This document shows, one piece after another, positions 16,764-25,116 of a DNA stretch of 64,000 nt; position 1 is the first letter of the stretch, and every line of letters starts with the position of its first letter. Source of the stretch: Coriobacteriia bacterium. GTDB lineage: Bacteria > Actinomycetota > Coriobacteriia > Coriobacteriales > UMGS124. The DNA lies in contig JAGZEG010000011.1 in NCBI GenBank assembly GCA_018368455.1, forward strand, positions 1-64,000, written 5' to 3'. The notes under the pieces were generated by a model. It was not told the DNA's origin, did no database searches, and worked only from the letters and a program-made list of their open reading frames with translations. The position numbers and the translations under genes are program-made.

Positions 16764-16815
16764 TTGACTCTGCTATACGACGAGAGTAGTATACAAGCTG
16801 CCGTCGTACTACAAG
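16764..16815 (+). promoter_or_regulatory. Promoter and candidate BlaI operators of the blaI-M56 operon
   Basis: TTGACT (16764-16769) and TAGTAT (16787-16792) with a 17-base spacer make a good sigma-70-type promoter. TATACGACGAGAGTAGTATA overlaps it as an imperfect 20-base palindrome, and GTCGTACTAC follows at 16803-16812. BlaI/MecI repressors bind TACNACNNNNGTNGTA-like sites, so both are plausible autoregulatory operators. Confidence 0.6.
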
Positions 16816-16905
16816 AGTCTTATGCAGGTTATAAATGGTGCGTCTTGATAACGGCGTATCTTTATGCTGCCGATTGATCGGGACGAGCGTGTGAGGCGGG
16901 AAGCC

Positions 16906-17265
16906 ATGGATGTGAAGTTGTTTGATTCGGAACTCAAGGTCATGGATGTCCTGTGGCGGGAGGGTGACATGACCGCAAAGCGCATCTCGGAGATTTTGAA
17001 GGCCGAGGTGGGCTGGAACGTCAACACGACGCGCACGCTTATCAAGCGTTGCATCGAAAAAGGCGCCATCGAGCGCTCGGAGCCCCACTTCATGTGCCAT
17101 GCGCTCATCGGCAAGGAGGAGGTGCAGCAGGCGGAGACGACCGAGCTCATCAACCGGGTGTTTGACGGCTCGACCAGTGGGCTGTTTGCCGCGCTGCTGG
17201 GCCGAACGAAGCTGCCTCCCGAGGAAATCGACCGGCTCAAGCGCATCGTGGACGAGCTTGAGTAG
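16906..17265 (+). CDS. BlaI/MecI/CopY-family repressor
   Basis: The protein has 119 residues, the normal length for the family, with a winged helix (FDSELKVMDVLWREGDMTAK, then VNTTRTLIKRCIEKGAI) and a C-terminal dimerisation region ending LPPEEIDRLKRIVDELE. Such repressors are cleaved or displaced when the cognate M56 membrane protease senses a signal. The ATG at 16906 follows GGCGGGAAG. It lies 70 bases ahead of the M56 gene in the classic blaI-blaR1 order. No beta-lactamase or PBP gene is nearby, so the regulated output is unknown. Confidence 0.9.
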   Translation: MDVKLFDSELKVMDVLWREGDMTAKRISEILKAEVGWNVNTTRTLIKRCIEKGAIERSEPHFMCHALIGKEEVQQAETTELINRVFDGSTSGLFAALLGRTKLPPEEIDRLKRIVDELE

Positions 17266-17335
17266 GCGTGTGGGGGGACTACTAGCCCCGCTATCGGTTT
17301 GAGCGGGGCGCTCAGGGGATTGAGGGGAGTAAGCC

Positions 17336-19984
17336 GTGGGGACGATGAGCCTTCTGGGCATGGGGCTGACGGGGGCGGTGATGGCGGCCGCCGTCATCGT
17401 GACGCGTGCCGCCTGGCTCAACCGCCTTCCCAAGGCCACGTTCGTCGTGCTCTGGCTTCTCGTGGCCGTACGGCTGCTCGTGCCGTTTTCGGTCCCTGTT
17501 CCCTGGAACGCCTATGCCGTGGTCGACTTGGTATCGCCAGGCATGGGCGAGCGAATCGGAGCCGCTCTTGCCCCGACGCCTTGCATTGAGTCTGTCTCTG
17601 CGGTGCAAGGTGTCTCCGGCGGTTCCGATACGAATGCCTTTGCTCCCGATGGGCCGGCCCGTGGTACGACGGCATTGAACCATGGGTCTGCGACGTTGAA
17701 CGTTGGCGTGGCGGCGATGAACGGCGACATGCTGGCTTTGGACGATGGCACGACGGCATTGAACGAAGAGGCTGGCAAGCAGGCCGGCGATGAACCTGCG
17801 TTGAACGGTGGTCCAACGGCGCCTGAGGGCGACCCTGATGTTTTGAACAACGGCGGCACCACATTGAATATCAGCGGAGCGGCGCCGGGCGGTACGACAA
17901 CAAGTTTGAACTACGACATGGCGACTTTGGACGGCGTGGGGTCTCATTCGGACATCGATGACGCCGGCGTTCAGGGCGCGTCAGATGGCGCGGCGCGTGG
18001 ATGGTTGGTTCGCATGACGGGCCTACCTGCGTGGGTGTCGGTCGTGTGGGTGGCTGGCTCCCTGGCCTGCGCGGGGTGCCTCGCGGGTTGCTATGTGCGG
18101 AGCCGTCGGCGCTTTGCGGCTTCGCTGCCTGTCGAGGACGAGGCGCCGCTCTCTGCGTTGCGCGCAGAGACGTCCGGGATGCGTAGACCCGTGCGCTTGC
18201 GGTGCTCTGATCGCGTCGACACGCCGCTGACCTACGGCGTATTTCGGCCGGTTGTGCTCCTGCCCAAGGGAATGGGCGCCTGCGCGGAGACGCGGTTCGT
18301 CTTGGCGCACGAGGTCGCGCACATCCGTCGGCTCGATCTCGTCAAGAAGTACGTCCTGGCGGCGGCCCTGTGCCTGCATTGGTTCAACCCGCTCGTGTGG
18401 GCGATGTGGTTACTCGCTAATCGCGACATTGAACTTGCGTGCGACGAGGCGGTTGTACGGCGGATCGGGCATGACGCGCGGTCGAGCTACGCGCGCACGC
18501 TCATTGGTATGGAAGAGACGCGGGGTTCATTTGCCCCGCTGTACAGCGCCTTCAATACGGGGGCGCTCGAGGAGAGGATTGTGGCGATCATGAAGGTAAA
18601 GAAGCTTTCCGCAGCGGCGGTGCTCGCGTCGTCGCTGCTCGTCGCGGGTGTCCCAGCTGCTCTTGCTACGACGTATTCCGTGAGCACGGACAATGGCCCC
18701 GTGCTCATCTCGCCGCGCGTGTCCGATGGGATGTCGGAGCCGGAGGTGACCTGGTCCGAGGACGTCCGGGAGTCCGACGCGTTCCCTCGCTACTCGGCAA
18801 GCACGAGCGAAGACGGGGATGCGACCCTGCGCCTCGACCACGACGGCGAGTCGTCCTCGGCGCTGCTCCCGCACTATGCCGACAGCGTTTCGGCGTCGGC
18901 TGGGGCGGACGGAATCTCCCTGGCCTCGCCGGACGAAGGCTCCTATGCGAGCGAAGCGGCGCTTGCCGGGCAGGCTGACGAGCTGACCGAGCAGCTGCTC
19001 ACGAGCTACGAGGCGTTCGGCCTGTCCTGGGGCTATGGCCGCAACGCGTCGTATTACGACGACTCCCCGTGGGAGCTCCTCATGGAGTACGAGGGCAAGG
19101 ACGTCTGCTCCGTCTACGACGAGCTTCACGACGTCTGGATCGCCGCGAGCCTCGGCACGACACTGCGCGCGAACGGCGGCATCGACCTGATGGCGACCTA
19201 CGGCGCGGATGGCAAGCTTACGGGCCTCGTCGAATGCGACGTCACCCTTCCTGGGGACTCGCTTGCCGGCGATGACGGCGAGATTGCGCATGTCAGCGGC
19301 CCCGGGGCCGTCATGTTCGCCTCCAGCGTTAGTGGCGACGGGGAGGTTTTCGCGGACAGCGTGGCGGCGGCATCTAGCGCGGACGAGCAAGCGGATGCCG
19401 TGGCATCCAGCGTCGCCGGCGGCAAGGCCGCAGACACGGCCGATCCTTCCGTCGTGTCGAGCGAAGCCGCTTCCGGGACGGACGTTCTCGCGCTCGATGC
19501 TGATGGCGCCTCTGGAGCTGACGCTCTTGTCTTCTCGACTGACAGCGCGAGCGGCACGGATCCCGCCGATGCGTCGGGCAGCTCTCTTGTTCTGTCTGGC
19601 GAGGCGACGGGCGCTGTTGCGAGCGAGACGACCTCGGGCGTCGCTCGCGGCCTGGCGCCTTCGGTGAGTGCCGATGCGGCGAGTGCCTTCGTGCGGTACG
19701 TTGATTCGAGCGAGGAGGGCACGGCCGACTCGCGTGACGTGCTTGCCTGGTACGAGCAGTTCGAGCCGTTCGGTCTCACCTACGACGCCAGGAGTGGGAC
19801 GCTGACCTATCACGATGGCGACGCGCGTATTCCCGTGCATCAGTTCGTCGACGAGGAGGGCTCCAGCCTCTCCCTGTTCGAAGACGCACGCGTCCGCGAT
19901 GGCATCAACCTACGCACCGTGCGCGATACCAACGGCAAGCTGACCGGTCTCGAGGAGTTCGCTGGCGAGTACGAGATCGGCTAG
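17336..19984 (+). CDS. M56-family (BlaR1-like) membrane metallopeptidase with heptad-repeat loop
   Basis: This 882-residue sensor protease has two N-terminal membrane segments (about residues 5-22 and 34-55). A loop containing 13 consecutive seven-residue repeats follows (residues 114-204), then a third segment (WVSVVWVAGSLACAG). The zinc site HEVAH is at 325-329, with a downstream ELACDEAVV Glu. Further hydrophobic segments near 340-360 and 425-445 come next, then a long exported C-terminus. That C-terminus holds two related blocks of about 80 residues (near 553-638 and 802-880), joined by a Ser/Ala/Asp-rich linker. It has no penicillin-binding domain. A GTG start with GGGGAG six to seven bases upstream is used, with ATG at 17345 as alternative. 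By family it would cleave the BlaI repressor upon signalling. Confidence 0.88.
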   Translation: MGTMSLLGMGLTGAVMAAAVIVTRAAWLNRLPKATFVVLWLLVAVRLLVPFSVPVPWNAYAVVDLVSPGMGERIGAALAPTPCIESVSAVQGVSGGSDTNAFAPDGPARGTTALNHGSATLNVGVAAMNGDMLALDDGTTALNEEAGKQAGDEPALNGGPTAPEGDPDVLNNGGTTLNISGAAPGGTTTSLNYDMATLDGVGSHSDIDDAGVQGASDGAARGWLVRMTGLPAWVSVVWVAGSLACAGCLAGCYVRSRRRFAASLPVEDEAPLSALRAETSGMRRPVRLRCSDRVDTPLTYGVFRPVVLLPKGMGACAETRFVLAHEVAHIRRLDLVKKYVLAAALCLHWFNPLVWAMWLLANRDIELACDEAVVRRIGHDARSSYARTLIGMEETRGSFAPLYSAFNTGALEERIVAIMKVKKLSAAAVLASSLLVAGVPAALATTYSVSTDNGPVLISPRVSDGMSEPEVTWSEDVRESDAFPRYSASTSEDGDATLRLDHDGESSSALLPHYADSVSASAGADGISLASPDEGSYASEAALAGQADELTEQLLTSYEAFGLSWGYGRNASYYDDSPWELLMEYEGKDVCSVYDELHDVWIAASLGTTLRANGGIDLMATYGADGKLTGLVECDVTLPGDSLAGDDGEIAHVSGPGAVMFASSVSGDGEVFADSVAAASSADEQADAVASSVAGGKAADTADPSVVSSEAASGTDVLALDADGASGADALVFSTDSASGTDPADASGSSLVLSGEATGAVASETTSGVARGLAPSVSADAASAFVRYVDSSEEGTADSRDVLAWYEQFEPFGLTYDARSGTLTYHDGDARIPVHQFVDEEGSSLSLFEDARVRDGINLRTVRDTNGKLTGLEEFAGEYEIG
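17675..17947 (+). repeat. 13 tandem heptad codon repeats inside the M56 gene
   Basis: Thirteen seven-residue units follow one another without a gap, with consensus L-N-x-G-x-x-A: LNHGSAT, LNVGVAA, MNGDMLA, LDDGTTA, LNEEAGK, QAGDEPA, LNGGPTA, PEGDPDV, LNNGGTT, LNISGAA, PGGTTTS, LNYDMAT, LDGVGSH. At DNA level the period is 21 bases, and ACGACGGCATTGAAC is repeated exactly 84 bases (four units) apart. This suggests growth by duplication. Confidence 0.85.
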
Positions 19985-20038
19985 CAGAGCCGGCCTCGGG
20001 TCGAGAAGCCGCGTCACATCTTTCGGAAGCCTCTCCCT

Positions 20039-20072
20039 CGTCCCCGCAGCGCGCACCAGCGCTGTGGGGACG
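20039..20072 (+). terminator. Hairpin after the M56 gene
   Basis: CGTCCCCGCAGCGC pairs with GCGCTGTGGGGACG around a short loop, with a single mismatch. Only a weak T-containing tail follows. The rest of the roughly 300 bases before the next gene shows no coding content. Confidence 0.55.
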
Positions 20073-20281
20073 TTGCTATGTAGCCGCCTCTAACCTGGAG
20101 TCTCGCTGGTGACGACTGTCGTGACGCTGTCGGCACTCTTGTGTGGGGATGCCATGGGGTATGCTGCACGTATCCGTTCCATGAGACACTCAGGTACAGT
20201 AGGAGTCAATTAGCGATATTGATTCCTGTTAAGAGGTACCGTGTGCCAGCCAAAAGGCCGGGCGCGCGGGAGGGGAGAGGT

Positions 20282-22126
20282 ATGAGTAAACTCAGGGTGG
20301 TCCCCCGGGTTACCACCGACACGAAGATAGGTGGCGTGCTCGACGAGTTCGTGCGACGCGTCTCCACGACGCCGACGGGCATGTGCCCTGTGGCGCTACA
20401 GCTCTCGATGGTGCAGGCCAGCGCCGCCCAGACGTGTGGCAAGTGCATTCCGTGCCGCGACGGCCTGCCGCAGCTCGCCAAGCTGCTCGAGAGGATCGTC
20501 GCCTGCGAGGCCGACGCCACGGATGCCACGCTCGAGCAGGTGCGCTCGCTCGCTACGTGGATTCGCGACGCCTCGGACTGTGCCATCGGCTACGAGGCCG
20601 GCCGCGCGTTCCTCGAGGGGCTCGACACGTTTGCCGACGAGTATGCCAGCCACGTGCAGGCGCACCACTGCCGCGAGGACGTTGCCCAGCAGGTTCCGTG
20701 CGAGGCCATGTGCCCCGCTCACGTCAACGCGCCCGGCTACATCGCCCTGGTGCGCGAGGGCGACTACGCCGGCGCCGTCAACATGGTGCGCAAGGACAAC
20801 CCCTTCCCCACGGCGTGTGCCCTCGTGTGCGAGCACCCCTGCGAGACGCGCTGCCGTCGTCGTCTCATCGACGCGCCCATCAACATCCGCGGCATCAAGA
20901 AGTTCGCCGTCGACCAGACGCCGGCTGACAAGGTGGCCACGCCGCCACGCCTGCCCGACACCGGGCGCCGCATCGCCGTCGTGGGAGCGGGCTGCGCGGG
21001 CCTGACGTGCGCCTACTTCCTCGCGCTCATGGGCCATCGCGTCGACGTGTTCGAGGCCCAGGACCAGCTCGGTGGCATGCTGCGCTACGGCATCCCCGCC
21101 TACCGTTTTCCGCGCGAGCGCCTCGACGAGGACGTCAACGGCATCCTGTCCGTCGGCAACATCGAGGTGCACACGGGTGTCACCGTCGACGCCGCCAAGA
21201 TGGCCGAGATCGCGCGCGATTACGATGCGGCGTTCGTCGCTATCGGCGCACACACTGGCAAGCCGCTGCGCCTCGAGGGCGTCGACGCGGAGGGCGTCGT
21301 GCCGGCCGTCGAGATGCTGCGCGAGATCGGCTACGACCGCTATCCCGACTTCACCGGCAAGAAGGTTGCCATCATCGGCGGCGGCAACGTCGCCATGGAC
21401 TGCTGCCGCACGGCCGTGCGCGCCGGTGCCGACGAGGTGACGTGCATCTACCGCCGTCGCCTCGAGGACATGACGGCCCTGCCCGAGGAGGTCGAGGCCG
21501 CCATCGCCGAGGGCGTCGAGATGATGACGCTCGCTGCCCCGGCAGCCATCGAGAAGGACGCCGACGGCCACTGCGCCGCCGTTATCGTGCAGCCGCAGAT
21601 GATCGGCCCCGTCAAGCGCGGACGTCCTGCACCGCTGGACGCCAGCAAGCCTCAGCAGCGCGTCGAGGCCGACGTCGTGCTCATCGCCGTGGGCCAGGAC
21701 GTCGTGAGCGGCCCGTTCGAGGAGTTTGGCATGCAGGCCGACCGCGGCCTGTTCCGCGCCGACGCCGAGCTGCACGCGCCGGGCTTCGAGAACGTCTTCG
21801 TGGGCGGCGACTGTCAGAGCGGGCCGGGCAGCGCCATCATGGCCATTGGGGCTGGCAAGGTCGCCGCGCGCAACATCGACGAGTACCTGGGCTACCACCA
21901 CAAGCTCAACTGCGGCGTCACCGTTCCCGAGCCGCGCCCCAATGACCCGACGCCCACGGGCCGCGTCAACGTCGCCGAGCGCCCCGTGCGTGAGCGCAAG
22001 CATGACTTCGCGGCCGTCGAGTGCGAGATGACCCCGGAGGAGGCGGCCCAGGAGTGCGGCCGCTGCCTGCGCTGCGACCACTACGGCTGCGGCGTGCTCG
22101 TGGGAGGGAGGACCCAGTATGTCTAA
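20282..22126 (+). CDS. NAD(P)/FAD oxidoreductase subunit of formate dehydrogenase (GltD-like with NuoF-type Fe-S segment)
   Basis: This 614-residue electron-transfer subunit opens with a NuoF C-terminal-type [4Fe-4S] segment (TCGKCIPCRDGLPQLAKLLE). A GltD/Fer4_20 region follows (CEAMCPAHVNAPGYIALVRE, then CALVCEHPCETRCRR), then an FAD fold (RRIAVVGAGCAGLTCAYFLA), an NAD(P) fold (KKVAIIGGGNVAMDCCRTAV), and a C-terminal Cys cluster (CGRCLRCDHYGCG). The FMN/NADH domain of true NuoF is absent, so pyridine nucleotide would react at the GltD-like flavin. GGGAGAGGT precedes the ATG at 20282. The gene overlaps the formate dehydrogenase gene by eight bases. It probably links formate oxidation to NAD(P)+ in the cytoplasm. 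Confidence 0.85.
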   Translation: MSKLRVVPRVTTDTKIGGVLDEFVRRVSTTPTGMCPVALQLSMVQASAAQTCGKCIPCRDGLPQLAKLLERIVACEADATDATLEQVRSLATWIRDASDCAIGYEAGRAFLEGLDTFADEYASHVQAHHCREDVAQQVPCEAMCPAHVNAPGYIALVREGDYAGAVNMVRKDNPFPTACALVCEHPCETRCRRRLIDAPINIRGIKKFAVDQTPADKVATPPRLPDTGRRIAVVGAGCAGLTCAYFLALMGHRVDVFEAQDQLGGMLRYGIPAYRFPRERLDEDVNGILSVGNIEVHTGVTVDAAKMAEIARDYDAAFVAIGAHTGKPLRLEGVDAEGVVPAVEMLREIGYDRYPDFTGKKVAIIGGGNVAMDCCRTAVRAGADEVTCIYRRRLEDMTALPEEVEAAIAEGVEMMTLAAPAAIEKDADGHCAAVIVQPQMIGPVKRGRPAPLDASKPQQRVEADVVLIAVGQDVVSGPFEEFGMQADRGLFRADAELHAPGFENVFVGGDCQSGPGSAIMAIGAGKVAARNIDEYLGYHHKLNCGVTVPEPRPNDPTPTGRVNVAERPVRERKHDFAAVECEMTPEEAAQECGRCLRCDHYGCGVLVGGRTQYV

Positions 22127-24884
22127 CAGCAAGCCCGTCTACGCTGCGCCGGCACCCAACCACGTGCCGGCGGAGGCGCCCCTGGTGCACCTGACGATCG
22201 ACGGCACGCCGGTAGAGGTGTGCGAGGGCACGACGATCCTGCAGGCCGCACGGTCGGTGCCCATCCCCATCCCCACGCTGTGCTACCTCAAGAACGCCAA
22301 CGCTATCGGCTCATGCCGCGTGTGCGTCGTCGAGGTCGAGGGGCGTACCCAGCTCGCCGCCGCCTGCAACACGCCGGTGTTCGAGGGCATGGTCGTGCGC
22401 ACGAACACTGAGCGCGTCCAGGCCGCCCGCCGCATGGCGCTTGACCTCATCGTCTCCAACCTGGGTGCCGACCCGTCGAGCCTGCCGGCCGGAGAGCTGA
22501 GCGCCGTCTGCCAGATCGTCGGGCTCGACAAGACGTCGTTCCAGGTCGAGCGCTCGTTCAAGCCGCTCGTCGAGGACAACCCGTTCCTGTCGTACAACCC
22601 CAACATGTGCATCGCGTGCCAGCGCTGCGTCGCTGCGTGCAACAACCTGGCACATAACCACTCGCTGCACACCGGCAAGCGCGGCACCCGCACGACGATC
22701 GAGGCTCCGTTCGGTCCCGACTGGAAGACCACGGAGTGCGAGAGTTGCGGCAACTGCGCGCAGGCCTGCCCGACGGGGGCCCTTGTCGAGAAGCGCGTCC
22801 GCACGTACATGTGGGCGCCCGAGCCGACGCGCACCGTGCGCACGACGTGCCCGCACTGCGCCGTGGGCTGCCAGATTGACCTCGTCGTCCAGGGTGACAA
22901 GGTCGTCGATGCCCGCGGTGCCGACGGTGCGTCCAACAAGACGATGCTGTGCGTCAAGGGCCGCTCGGCGAGCTTCGACTTCCTGAGCGCTACCGACCGC
23001 CTGCGCACGCCGCTGCTGCGCAACAAGCAGACCGGCGAGCTGGAGCCGTGCAGCTGGGACGAGGCCATGGACGCCGTCGTCGCCGGCCTGTCGCGCGTCA
23101 AGGAGACGTACGGCGCCGACGCTCTCGCCGGCTTTGCGTGCTCGCGCTCGACAAACGAGGACGTCTACCTGTTCCAGAAGATGGTGAGGTGCGCATTCGA
23201 GACGAACAACGTCGACAACTGCGCACGTGTTTGACACAGCCCGACAGTCGCCGGTCTGGCGACCCTCTTTGGCTCGGGCGCGATGACGAACGCCATCGAC
23301 GACATCACGCAGGATTCCGACGTCATCATGCTCGTCGGCACGAACCCCGAGTCCGCGCACCCCGTGCTCGGCATGCAGATCCGCAAAGGCGTCGAGGCAG
23401 GCACGAAGCTCATCGTCGTCGACCCGCGCGACATCGCGCTGACCTCGCGTGCCGACGTGCACCTCAAGCTGCGGCCGGGCACGAACGTCGCCTTCGCCAA
23501 CGGCGTCGTGCACATCCTCATCGAGCGTGGCCTCGTTGACCGCGAGTTCGTGGAGGCGCGCACGGACGCACAGGGCTTCGAGCGGCTCGTCGCGCTCACG
23601 GCGGACTACACACCCGAGCGCGTCGCGGAGATCTGCCACATCGACAAGGACGACCTCATCCACGCCGCCCTGCTCTACGGGCAGGCCAAGCGCGCGCCGA
23701 TTCTGTACTGCCTCGGCGTGACGGAGCACTCCACCGGCACCGATGGCGTCATGTCGCTGGCGAACATGGCGCTTGTCACCGGCAAGCTCGGCCGTCCCGG
23801 CTGTGGCGTCAACCCGGTGCGTGGCCAGAACAACGTGCAGGGCGCCTGTGACATGGGCGCCTCGCCGATGGACTTCACGGCGTACCAAAAGGTCGAGAAC
23901 CCCGAGGCGCGCGCGAAGTTCGAGGCCGCGTGGGGTGTGGGCCTGCCGTCGCACGAGGGGCTCAAGGCTACCGAGGCGTTCCCGGCCATGATCGACGGGC
24001 GTATCAAGGGCCTGTTCATCTTTGGCGAGGACCCGATGCGCACCGACCCCGACACGCACCACGTGCAGCGGGCGCTCGAGTCGCTTGACTTCCTTGTCGT
24101 GGACGACCTGTTCCTCACGGAGACGGCCAAGTTCGCCGACGTCGTGCTGCCGGGCCGGGCGTTTGCGGAGAAGGAGGGCACGTTCACGAACACGGAGCGC
24201 CGCGTGCAGCGCGTGCGCAAGGCTGTGGACGGTCCTGAGGGGACGCGTCTGGACACGGACATCTTCACGGAGCTCATGAACCGCATGGGCTACGAGCAGC
24301 CCGTGCTGACGGGCGCGCAGCTCATGGACGAGATCGCGTCGCTGACGCCGAGCTACGGTGGTATGTCGCACGCCCGCCTCGACGACTGGGGCAACGAGGG
24401 ACGCGGCCTGCAGTGGCCGTGCACGGGCCCCGAGCATCCCGGCACGCCGATCCTGCACGTGGGGAAGTTCACGCGCGGCGAGGCGCTCTACATGCCGGCG
24501 CCGTATCGCCCGTCGGCCGAGCTGCCCGACGAGGAGTACCCGCTCATGCTGACGACGGGTCGCGTGCTGAGCCAGTACAACGCCTGCGCGATGACGGGCC
24601 GCACGGCGGGAATCGACCAGATCGAGGGAAGCTCGTTCATCGAGATCAACACGGCGGATGCCGAGCGCCTGGGCGTGGCCGATGGCGATCGCGTGCGCGT
24701 CCGCTCGCGCCGCGGCGCCATCGAGAGCACGGCGCGCGTGTCAGGCAAGACGTCACCGGGCGAGACGTGGATGCCGCTGCACTTCCAGGACGGCAACTGC
24801 AACTGGCTGACGAACGCGGCGCTCGACCCGGTGGCGAAGGTCCCCGAGTACAAGGTCTGCGCCGTCGCCGTCGAGAAGGCGTAG
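22119..24884 (+). CDS. fdhF: Selenocysteine-containing formate dehydrogenase, alpha subunit
   Basis: The frame runs 922 codons with one in-frame UGA at 23232-23234 (residue 372), read here as selenocysteine. The context NCARV-Sec-HSPTVAGLA is the active-site signature of formate dehydrogenases, and a SECIS hairpin follows. Domains in order: NuoG-like [2Fe-2S] segment (LCYLKNANAIGSCRVCVVEV), two [4Fe-4S] ferredoxin clusters (CIACQRCVAACNN and CESCGNCAQACP), the molybdopterin [4Fe-4S] motif (CPHCAVGCQID...LCVKGR), the bis-MGD catalytic domain and a C-terminal dinucleotide-binding domain. No Tat signal is present, so it acts in the cytoplasm. It overlaps the upstream oxidoreductase gene. Automated annotation would split it into two genes at the UGA. 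Confidence 0.95.
23232..23280 (+). promoter_or_regulatory. SECIS element directing selenocysteine insertion
   Basis: Right after the UGA, GTCGCC (23247-23252) and GGCGAC (23258-23263) form a six-pair stem closed by loop GGTCT, the same apical GGUCU as in E. coli fdhF. A lower stem CCCGA/TCGGG (23240-23244 with 23274-23278) closes the structure. This is the position and form expected for SelB binding. Confidence 0.92.
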
Positions 24885-24918
24885 GCAGGGCGGCGGTTCC
24901 ATAGGGACGAGTACGAGC

Positions 24919-24957
24919 AGGGCGGGTGCTGCCTCCATGTGGGGTGGCGCCCGCCCT
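24919..24957 (+). terminator. Intrinsic terminator of the formate dehydrogenase operon
   Basis: AGGGCGGGTGC pairs with GCGCCCGCCCT (one G-T type mismatch) 34 bases after the stop, followed by CGTTT. Confidence 0.75.
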
Positions 24958-25053
24958 CGTTTGGGACGGCCAGCCTCTGAGTTCTTGCACATAATGGCTG
25001 AGTATTCCTGCCGTCGGCGCGCCGGTTGGGTGGTTTGGCCTGCCGCGATAGAC

Positions 25054-25092
25054 AGAAGGCCCGCTCGCACACGAGGGGCGAGCGGGCCTTCT
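25054..25092. terminator. Bidirectional terminator between converging genes
   Basis: AGAAGGCCCGCTCG and CGAGCGGGCCTTCT form a perfect 14-base-pair stem around an 11-base loop. It sits 24 bases beyond the end of the minus-strand flavoprotein gene and also faces the formate dehydrogenase operon. Confidence 0.85.
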
Positions 25093-25116
25093 TTAGTGCC
25101 TTACGACCTTGCTGCG

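Noticed and set aside
22119..23234. Stop at 23232 as the true end of a short iron-sulfur protein
   Set aside because: The reading frame continues without change for 550 codons, the context is the formate dehydrogenase Sec motif, and a SECIS hairpin follows.
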